Shown: piece by piece, positions 55,501 to 64,000 of the stretch
How the letters are laid out: each line of letters starts with the position of its first letter
How positions within the stretch are numbered: position 1 is the first letter of the stretch
Assembly: GCA_014529385.2 (NCBI GenBank)
Contig: CM043969.1
Location: 14,400,446-14,464,445 of the forward strand
Source of the DNA: Adiantum capillus-veneris
Taxonomy: Eukaryota; Streptophyta; Polypodiopsida; Polypodiales; Pteridaceae
Direction of reading: 5' to 3'
DNA: 64,000 bases
Translations under genes and position numbers: made by a program
Notes under the pieces: model-generated
Told to the model about the DNA's origin: nothing
Databases searched by the model: none
The model's input: only the letters and a program-made list of their open reading frames with translations

Positions 55501-56600
55501 GCAAAAGTGAGATGCCCTCTAGGTAACCAACATGAAATGGTGATAGCAAACGACCACATCTAGAAAATACCTAAGTCAACAGTCAGGAGTGTGTGTACGA
55601 GGGAGGTATGTGACAAGGTCGGAATGGAGCATACTGACTGATTGGAGAGGCCGCACATGATAGAGCACAAGTAGAGTGATATACAAGAAAAGAAACATCC
55701 CGCGAATGTGGGAAAACAAAACTAAGGAGAACAGAGAATGGACCCCAAAGATCAAGACAACATTACACTCTTTTATTGGCGATGATGATGCTTACAAATG
55801 GTGGTCTTGACGGTATAGACCTGGCTCTTAGCACTAGGGATACATGATGGAATGTGAGCGCCATATGGTGCATGGCGAAGTTGGAATTAGCGGGGAGGTT
55901 AGTTGAGGAAAAAAATCAAGACGATCAACCACCGACAACGTCAATCACCAACATCGAGAGCGGCCCAAGGTAGCATGGTGTCGATGTATTCAATCCTAGC
56001 GTGCTCATGTTGCCTTACGGGAGAGTAGTGACTGCCTTATGTGCATGGAGTGGTCGTGACTAGTAACTCAACCATGGTCTGGTGGAGAATGGGTAAAATG
56101 GTGATGTTGCCAATGCTAAAATACCCAAGCTTGCAACCAAACATGATGCCATGAGCTCTCTAGCTTGGGGGGTGCATTATGTGCTTAGTGGTGCTTGAAA
56201 TGTAGAGTGCATGGAGCTAATGTTTCCTCCTTCACTTGTGCCTTCTTTTGTGCTTAGCGGAGGCCTCTTTATATAGGCTTGAGAGGTGGTTCTTACCCAA
56301 TGGTCCTTGCAAATATCCATTGGTCGTTGTAGGGAAGAGTTTTTTTACAATCCACTAGCCACTTCTTAGGTTATTAGGGAAGAGTGGAGTTCGGCGCATT
56401 TACAAGGGGGTTTGTTGATGGTTCCGGTGGTCGGTGTGAGGTTTAAGGCTACCAGAACTGGTATTTGTTGCGAGAAGCCGATATGCTAGGTGTCACTTCC
56501 TCTTGGTGCCGGCCGGGGTGTGCCTTCGGTGCCTTTTCTTGTTTTAGTGTCGGCGGCGTGCGAGTTGGCCGTCTTCTGTTTTTTTGTTGGCATTGAGTCC
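52501..56600. other. Spacer without recognisable genes
   Basis: Several short ORFs occur at 52880-54615, but none has a motif I recognise, and no two neighbouring ones form a convincing gene. A short CT/CA repeat lies near 54762. The rest looks like old decayed sequence. Confidence 0.5.
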
Positions 56601-56625
56601 TTGGGATTTTTTATTATTCTCTGAT

Positions 56626-57397
56626 GTGTGCGTATATGTGTGTGTGTTTGGTGTGTCTATGGGTGAGTTTGTGTAGACGTGTGTGTATATAGGTGAGTGT
56701 GTGAGTGTGAGTATGTGTTTATGTGTTGTGTGTGCATGCATATGTGAATGTATTTAGGGATTGTGTGTGTAGACGAGTGTGTGTGTGGGAATGAGAGAGA
56801 GGGGGGGTAATTATTGTATTGTGTATATATATATAATAAACTATATATGTTTTTTTTTATCGTGTTGGCGATGGCGACACAGAGAGAGAGAGAGAGAGAC
56901 AGAGAGAGAGAGAGGGAGGGAACGCGGGCGCGGGGAGGGGGGGGTGAAGAGTGTGTGTGAGTGAGTGTGTGTGTGTGTACCTAGAGAGAGAACAACTTTG
57001 ATCCTATATACTGCGTGCCTTCGGGCTTCACGACACAGAGAGTGAGAGAGAGACAGAGCGAGGGGGTGAGATGGCGAGGGAGGGAGAAGGTGTGTGGCTG
57101 TGGATAAGAGAGAGAGAGAGAGTGGCTTCGTATCTGCACCTGCACACGCCTGCGAGAGAGAGAGAGAAGGATGGAGAGCAAGCCCGCCGACAGGGAGTGT
57201 GTGAGGGTGTGTGTGTGTGTGTGTGGATAAGAATAAGAGAGAGAAAGAGAGAGAGAGGAAGCACTGTACACGGCTGCCTTCGGGCTTGAACCGCGGGAGA
57301 GAAAAAGAGATATCGAGAGAGAGAGAGGCCCCAGGCCATCTGTTGGCCGACAGCAAGTGAGGAACGGGGGGGGGGTTATTGAGGGTCAATGGGGTGG

Positions 57398-57459
<62 letters not shown>

Positions 57460-57480
57460 ATGCTAGCCTTCGGGTTGTTT

Positions 57481-57514
<34 letters not shown>

Positions 57515-57538
57515 ATTATGCTAGCCTTCGGGTTGTTT

Positions 57539-57569
<31 letters not shown>

Positions 57570-57831
57570 GTATTATTATGCTAGCCTTCGGGTTGTTTAC
57601 ACACACAGAGTGAGAGAGAGTATGGAGAGTGAGAGGGAGAGTATGAAAGAAAGAGAGACAGTATATGCTATGTGGCCCGCCGGTGGAAGGAAGACAGGAG
57701 GGGAGAGAGGGGTGTGTGTGAGGCCAAGAGAGTGTGGACGTGAGGAGAGGGTGGTTGAGGTATGGCTGCCCTGTCAAAGGGAGAAAGAAAAGCGAGGAGG
57801 GGTAAGAGAGAGAGAGAGTGTGGATAATAAT

Positions 57832-57866
<35 letters not shown>

Positions 57867-58020
57867 TGTAAAAGCACGGTGGCCCGCTATAGGGATAGAG
57901 AGTGTGTGATATATTATGCACCCTGTGGGGCTTGGTGGAAGAGCGAGAAAGGAAATTAAAAAAATGAGAGGGAGTGTGGGGTTGGTGGTGGCCGTAATAA
58001 TAAGAAAAAATGTTTTTTTT
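56626..58020. repeat. Compound GT/GA/CA microsatellite array with spaced GCCTTCGGG motifs
   Basis: GT-rich (56626-56790), GA-rich (56881-56920, 57040-57330, 57404-57452, 57836-57862) and CA-rich (57481-57606) blocks alternate. The unique-looking motif GCCTTCGGG recurs at about 57017, 57276, 57465, 57523 and 57583. The last three copies lie in a tandem repeat of TATTATTATGCTAGCCTTCG units with periods of 58 and 60 bp. The block ends about 100 bp from the Gyp3 purine tract and may belong to its 3' LTR. Confidence 0.8.
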
Positions 58021-58141
58021 GGCGGTTATCTTTACCTCCAACTCCCCAAATGGGTTGATTCATGCGGTCTCGGCTTCGAAAACCGAGAACTTTAGACTCT
58101 CAAGCCGGGTTAGAGGGCGATGCGGTCAACTTGGTATCATT

Positions 58142-58155
58142 AGCCCTCCCCCTTA
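58142..58155 (-). other. Polypurine tract of Gyp3
   Basis: The minus strand reads AAGGGGGAGGGCTA two bases before a TG that starts the presumed 3' LTR (plus-strand end at 58139). Confidence 0.65.
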
Positions 58156-58168
58156 AGGTTAGGGGAAT

Positions 58169-61100
58169 TCATGTGTCTAACTCATCTGTTTGATCATTGT
58201 CATCGGAGGTGGAGGTTGATGGTGTATCCTCATCAGGAATGTCGATAGGTGGAGTCTGATCAAATCGAAGGAAATAAGGTTTGAGACGCCAACCATTTAC
58301 TCTTGTTTTATGAAGCTTACCATCAGCTTTGGCATACTTTTTCCTGATGATGAAAGGGCCCTCCCATCCAACTAGGAGCTTCTTATCTTTGTGTGTGTCG
58401 AAGCGATTGTCATAGCGGAGCACCAACATGCCTTTCTTTAATTCTTTGTGCTGAAAATGCCGGTTGAAACTAAGCCGTCTGTTCTCTACCTGTGCCGCAT
58501 AATAATTGATTGCTTCTTCTTTGTCTCTAGCTGTAGTCTTTCCAAGTCGAGGATGTGATCTCTCAAATGCATGTTGGGCCGTTGAAGCTCGCTTGCCATC
58601 ACTCTGAGACTTGCTAGTTGCACCTCAATAGGAAAGAATGCCTCCTTGCCAAATACCAAATGATATGGGGTGAACCCCAAAGATGTAGGGAATGAGGTTC
58701 TGTAGGCCCACAAAGTTGGGAGTAGATACTTATCCCAATCTCTAGGATGATTGTTAACCTGCTTGGTGATAATTTTACAAACCATTCCATTCACTTTCTC
58801 AACTAAGCCATTACATTGAGGGTAATATGGTGAGCAGTGCCTCCTTGTAATGCCAAGTTTTTGCATTAACTCTCCTACCAAGTCTGCTCTAAAACCTGGC
58901 CCTCTATCAGAGATGATTTCTAATGGTGTGCCAAACCTGCAGCATATGTGCTCATAGACAAACTTAGCTACCTCTACAACTGTGATCCTAGTTGTGGCTG
59001 TAGCTTCCGCCCATCTAATCATATAGTCGACTCCCATGATGATGTAGAACTTCCCTGAGTTGGCCCTAGGCAATGGTCCTATGGCATCTATACCCCATTT
59101 TTCAAATGGTCTATATGAAAGGATAGGTGTCTGTGGTTCAGGCATGAGTGACCTGGTGCCAGCCTTTTGACACAACTTACATGTCTTACATCAGTGGTGT
59201 ACATCACGGTTGAGGCTAGGCCATACAAAACCAGCCTGCAAGATTTTCCTACTTGTTATATCTAGGACAAAGTGACCACCACAAACACCATCATGACAAC
59301 TGGCAATTACCCCGGTAATTTCATTAGAGAAAGGGACCTTCCTGAGTATTTGGTCCTTACCCTTACAATACAAACCGTCATTGATAAGCTGATACCTTGT
59401 GGCCTTCCGGGTAAGCCATTGCTTCTGTCCTTTTGTTGAATCCAGTGGACATTCCCCTGTTTCCAAAAAATGCATGATGTCAGGTAAGGCATCACTACCT
59501 TGAAATAGAGGGAGCTTTAGCTTTATAGCCCCAACCACCACTTCCTACAGTCTTTCGCTTGCTAGGGCATCAGCTTCATGGTTTTGAGCCCTTGGGATGT
59601 GGTGTAGTTGAACTGCTTCAAACTTACCCTACAGAGTTTTTACACAGCTTAAGTGAGTCCTCGAGCTAGGATTCTTGCATGTCCATACCCCATTTACTTG
59701 CCTTACCAAAAGTAGAGCATCCCCAAATAAATTAAAGCGCTTTACCCCTTGCAAGACGCACAATTGTAACCCCTTGGTTAGTGCTGCATACTCAGCTTCA
59801 TTGTTAGAATGTGATTCTAACAAATGGCCAAGTGAAAATACCTTTATACCTTTGTCATCAAAGACTACTATGCCTGCACAGGTTCTTTGTCGGATGCTCG
59901 CTTGTAGGCTCCATCAAAGTAGAGAGAGTGTTCTCTTTCTACCACCGGTGGCTCTGGAAGTGATTGAATTCCTTCCCCTTTAGATTGCTTTACCTTTTTC
60001 TCAAAGTTTTGGTAGGTCATGAGTCCCCCCAAACTTACCCTTGTCGTGCTTTTCACCTGTATCGTGTAGTCAAATTCTTGCAATCAAACTAGCCATTTAG
60101 TAATCCTAGCAGAAACATCCATGTGTTGTACAACATAGGGAAACATCTCATTCATGGTTAAAATCACAAATTGCTTAGGCAGAAAATATGACATAAACTT
60201 TGTAGTTGCAAATCTAAGAGCTAGGACTAGGTGTTCCACATGGGTGAAACCTTTCTCTGCTGCTGTCATCATTCGATTGGAGAAGTAAATTGGCCTCATG
60301 AAAGATGTTGTTGTATCCTTCTGGAGTAGCACAGCCCCCAAGGAGTCATCACCCATGCTTGAGGTGACATAGAATTTTGCATTCTACTTAGGTGGTGAGA
60401 TAGTTGGTAGGGTGGCTAAGACCTCCTTTACCTTGTTGTAGTGATGTTCGCTCTCCTCATCCAAGGTGAAAGTTGATCTTTGAGTGAGCTGTTGCAGTGG
60501 TAGAACAAGTTGTGATAGTAGATGTATGAATCTACTCAAGTACCTCACCTTTTGTAAAAAAGAGACGAGTTGACGTGCAGTTGTTCGCGAAGGTAGGGCT
60601 ATGAGTGTGGACACCTTACTTGGATCGGCGTTGATACCTTTCGCTGAAACTTCATGTCCTAAAAGAATGACTCTACTTTCCCCAATGTGGCACTTGTTTA
60701 CATTTAATTGCCCACCTAGGCTTTGAAATCTTGTCAAATCCTCAGTTACCTTTTCTAAGTGTGAAATGCGAGGGCTATATATACAAGAATCATCAATGAA
60801 CACTCTTATGGATCTTTCAAAGAACGGTTGAAAGACATATGTGACATATCTTTGGAATGTGGCAGGTGCATTTGTGAGACCAAATGGCATAACTTTGTAT
60901 GCAAAACAACCCCATGGCGTAATGAAAGTGGTTTTTAGCTGATCTTCCAAGGCTATGCGTATTTGAAAATACCCTGAATAACCATCACACACGGTGTAGC
61001 ATTCAAAACCAGCCACTTCATTCAGAATTTCATCCAAGAAAGGAAGAGGAAAGTGGTCTCTCTTTGTAGCTGCATTTAGTGGTTTGTAGTCAACACAAAC

Positions 61101-61493
61101 CCTCCACTTACCATTTTTTTTAGGCGTCACTACTACGGGTGACACCCACTCCGAGTTTTTTACAATATAAATGAACCCTGCTTCTAGTAGCTTCCTTACC
61201 TCGGGCAGGAGTGCCTTTTCTTGTATGACCCCTAGCCATCGTATCTTTTGCACAACTGGTTTTACCCCTTCCTTCAGCTTAATATGATGTTCCACTACTG
61301 TAATACCTGAGATTCTTTCATAGTTGTCAATGAAAAGGTCAGGAAATCCCATCAAAATTTGCAAAAATTTATCTTTCTCCTCAATCGTTAATTCCATATA
61401 CAACATACCCTTCAACCTACTTTCTCCGAGGCCATGTGATTTACTTTCCTCTTCGTTGCTTTGCCCTTCTGGTGACGGGTCTAGTGGTTTCAT
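58169..61493 (-). pseudogene. Gyp3 pol: RT, two RNase H domains, integrase
   Basis: RT (61493-60384) has VCDGYSGYFQI, FGLTNAPATFQRY and VFIDD. TAG near 60386 precedes the first RNase H (60356-60084; SNRMMTAAEKGFTHVE, LALRFA). After a stop, the connection region leads to the second, archaeal-type RNase H (about 59950-59629) with YFDGAYKR, SHSNNEAEYAALTKGLQL and LFGDALLLVRQVNG, and a frameshift near 59872. Integrase has CHDGVCGGHF, then a stop before CKTCKLC, IDAIGPLPR, SDRGPGF and CNGLVEK. A frameshift near 58520 precedes the C-terminal domain KLLVGWEGPFIIRKKY. Confidence 0.87.
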
Positions 61494-62289
61494 CTGTTGA
61501 TGTCTCTAGGTCCATTTGCTTCTGCTTGCCAGTCTTCATGTCATAGTAGATTATTTCGCCTTTCTTACCAGTCATGCGTAGAAGGCCACTGCCCCAGTCT
61601 TGCTTTGCCTTCATGGCCATCAACCATGGCCTTCCCAAGATTAATGGATAGCCCTCCCCCTTAGTAGGCATCACAAAAACATCTACTTCTACCTCAGTGT
61701 TGAAAGCTTTTATCTTCACGGCACTTACTACACCTGCACATTTTAGTTTTGCGTTGTTTGCCATCTTTGCCTTGCATGGAGAAGGCATGTCAACCTCGAT
61801 CCCTAGCCAAAGCATCATAGCTTCACTCATCACACAAATTTGTGCACCTCCATCAATGTAGGTGTTTCCAACCCTCTTACCTTTTATGTTGACGTCGACA
61901 ATTGGAAGGATGTCATCCATCTTGCAACCCGAAATTGCTCCGGCTACCTTTGCTTTGGAGCGCCTTGTACTTACCATTTTGGACCATTGCCGCCTTACCT
62001 TTGGTGCAAGATGTAGCGGATGTGGCCATGTAATCTTTGGTCCTTGCTCTGCCACATCCAATGTTAGATCATAGGGCCTAGAACTTTCCCCTAACTGGAA
62101 GTCGGTGATGCCTATTTTCCACCGTGGCCTTGATGGCCTCTTGCTAGTCTCTCCTTTCATGCTTCTCTCATCATCAGATTGTGTATCTTTCTCCCTCCTA
62201 GCTCTTTTTACAATCATGGCTTCAAATGGTTCTACAAAGGTTACCTTCTCCTTACTCTTATCCCTCTCCTTCACTCTAGGTGGATCCAC
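61441..62289 (-). pseudogene. Gyp3 protease region
   Basis: A basic N-terminal part is followed by a retropepsin-like domain with GNTYIDGGAQICVMSEAM and YPLILGRPWLMAMKAKQDWG. The active-site triplet is DGG, as in many plant Gypsy elements. It is in a different frame from gag (shift near 62345), and it overlaps the start of the RT frame by about 50 bp. Confidence 0.82.
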
Positions 62290-62327
62290 TACTACGGCCT
62301 TTCCTTTCTCTTCTAGCCTTATAATGT

Positions 62328-63296
62328 TTACAGGGCGATCAGGTGGTGGTGCCGGTGGAGAGGTGGAATGGGTGCTTGTGGTGGTGCGTGGGGTGGACGT
62401 AGAATTTGTGTTGGTGGGGCTAGTGCTCGGGGTGGGGGTGTTCTATCTCTAGGGGGTGATAGTTGGTTCCTCCTACCTCCTCTATTATAGTTTTGTCGCG
62501 GTTTGGGACAGTAATACATACCGTGACCATCTTCTCTGTAGTTGTAGCAGTGATACTCCCTGTTTTGTCGTCGTGCTCTGCCCGGGTCTTGATCTCTTTC
62601 TTGATTCCTTCCTTGTTGTATCAAGTGGACAGACAAATTCTGTAGTTGGTCAGTAATATGGGCCAACATATCTTGTTGGTCATTTTTTACCCCAGGAGTC
62701 TGTGGTGGTGGAGGAACGGTGGTTGTCGTGGTTGTTGGTCGACGCGATGTTCCTGCTTCTGTTGACTCGGTTTCTTTCGCTTTCATCCGCAGCTTCTTGT
62801 CCTTAAGGCGAGCAATCTTGACGGCTAACTCGTACGTAGCCGGGAATCTACCCTTCACCTTCTCCTTGAGAAGCGGCCATAAGCCATGCGTGAACCGGTC
62901 CTTTTTTAGGAAATCGGGTGCAGCTTTCCCTCTTGCCAGTGACTCAACCCACCACTCCCACAAATCCAAAAACTTGGACTCATAGGTGGCATATTCTAAA
63001 AGACTCTCCTGCTTCAAGTCTCTCAACTTGTCCCATAGCTTCTCTAAAGTGGTACCTCCCCCAAAGCGCCTCTTAAAAGCAGTTTTTAAGGGTTCCCAGT
63101 CATCCTTAGTTGCTTGTGAAGGTGTGTTGTACCATGACCTAACTTCTAGATTCATGAGATGCTTAAAGATTCTAACCCGGGATTCATCTGTATCTTTGTT
63201 GCTTACTACACATGCTACTTCAAAGTCATCTAGGAAATCTGTTGCCAAATCCTCCCCCTTCTTTCCTTTAAATGTTGGAAATGATACACTTGCCAT
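62328..63296 (-). pseudogene. Gyp3 Gag
   Basis: It starts MASVSFPTFKGKKGEDLATD. The gag core has RIFKHLMNLEVRSWYNT, WEPLKTAFKRRFGG and LWEWWVESL. A T/P-rich linker follows. The knuckle CYNYREDGHGMYYC has lost its second Cys. An RG- and P-rich end leads to the frameshift before protease. Gag forms the particle and binds RNA, by family. Confidence 0.82.
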
Positions 63297-63398
63297 GATT
63301 ACTACGAGAGAGAGCTAGAAAGACACACTGCTTAGCTTGCAATCAAAAGTTTTTTTTCCTTTTTTCTTTTTCTTTACAAGGAGGCGTGTATACCCTTT

Positions 63399-64000
63399 TT
63401 ACACTAGAACATAGATTAAAATCTCAAATGGTACATTGCCTTGTACCAAAGGTAAGACAAATAGTTGATCTGATGCCAGAACCTCAAAAAAGCACTCCCC
63501 ACCCAGCATGGTGTCGGTGACGTGCTGGTAGTGAGCCTTCAAGTCCAGTATTACCTTGATTGAGCGTACTCGTATCGGAATGTGTGATTTGCCTTGGGGT
63601 AACTTGTACTGATTCATGTGAAGCTTAGAGGTACTTAGTCACTGCCCAAGCTTGTGGGAGAGGGTGGTGTTATTTCCTGAAACACGCTCAGTAGATTCCT
63701 AGTCTCTCTAGTGATAGCGTGAGCATGTGCTTCCGTTATCTGTGCTACAGCATTAGGTGCGACTTGGAAACTGACTGTGATAATTACCTCGGTGACTTGA
63801 GTTACCCAATTCTCGAAGTAGAATAGTGTTGATTCTCTATTGTGCAGAGCTCCCTCCATCTTGTTGTTGCGGGTTGGTTGTAGGTTGCGGACATGGTCTC
63901 GACTTTCTCCTTCTTCTTCTTAGAACCCGGCCTATGTATATCCACTGAGTTTGGCGTGTTGGTTGACTCTCCCACTGCAAATCGATTACCGTTACGCCTG
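63399..64000 (-). pseudogene. Possible extra ORF upstream of Gyp3 gag
   Basis: Three open pieces in different frames follow one another: from the window edge (SVDIHRPGSKKKKEKVETM) to about 63830, then MEGALHNREST to a stop at 63635, then NQYKLPQGKSHIPIRV to a stop at 63399. I do not recognise a domain. Tat/Ogre elements often carry an ORF before gag, so a frameshifted version of that ORF is likely. The start is outside the window. Confidence 0.45.

Larger units (their letters stand above)
58140..64000 (-). mobile_element. Ty3/Gypsy element Gyp3, Tat-type, truncated by the window
   Basis: Read on the minus strand from the window edge: an ORF-like region, gag, protease (DGGA), RT, RNase H, a second archaeal-type RNase H, integrase, integrase C-terminal domain, purine tract (58142-58155). 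The sequence beyond starts TGATACCAAG, which I take as the 3' LTR start. Two RNase H domains and material ahead of gag are marks of the Tat/Ogre lineage. The 5' LTR is outside the window and the far end of the 3' LTR could not be set. All genes carry lesions. Confidence 0.88.

Noticed and set aside
56841-58041. Long Ser/Leu or Thr/His-rich ORFs of up to 221 aa
   Set aside because: They come from the compound microsatellite block in both strands.

Overview
The window reads as nuclear DNA of a flowering plant. It holds one recognisable host gene, split by six introns with plant-type splice sites, inside a dense field of LTR retrotransposons, long (GA)n, (CT)n and (CA)n microsatellites and AT-rich spacer. 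I cannot name the species.

Layout: (1) 1-3806 is the 3' part of a Ty1/Copia element (Cop1, + strand) with its 3' LTR. (2) 3807-5674 is AT-rich spacer with degenerate tandem repeats. (3) 5675-11780 is a seven-exon glutamate decarboxylase gene whose exons join to 527 codons without a break. The pyridoxal-phosphate core is intact, but the C-terminus does not look like the usual plant calmodulin-binding tail, and intron 3 has a GC donor. (4) 12560-14385 is a minus-strand gag-only remnant. (5) 14496-18666 is a decayed Copia element (Cop2) cut short at 18667, where a minus-strand Ty3/Gypsy element (Gyp1, 18667-27651) is inserted. (6) 27805-46394 is a third Copia element (Cop3, + strand) with matching 321-bp LTRs, split just after its primer site by a 13.4-kb minus-strand Gypsy element (Gyp2, 28217-41629) with a perfect CTCAA target duplication. 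(7) 46395-58139 has no gene I can support and is rich in simple repeats. (8) 58140-64000 is a minus-strand Tat-type Gypsy element (Gyp3) with two RNase H domains; it runs off the window.

The most unusual system is the Gyp1/Gyp2 pair. Both have a tRNA-Asp primer site, a very large Gag-protease with four CCHC-like knuckles and a DGGA protease, and a C-terminal tail with repeated W(V/I)PK motifs. Gyp2 also has RT, RNase H and integrase, followed by a second retropepsin-like domain (DTGA) downstream of integrase, a small ORF joined to pol by a TAATG stop/start overlap, and a 141-residue ORF whose ATG lies next to a plausible splice acceptor. Gyp1 has lost the whole RT-RNase H-integrase-PR2 block but keeps an open 1467-codon Gag-protease frame. 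Gyp2 has the reverse pattern: broken gag, almost open pol. They look like a non-autonomous/autonomous pair with LTRs that share tails but have different heads.

All pairwise LTR differences quoted were counted by eye. Domain calls rest on motifs, not on searches.
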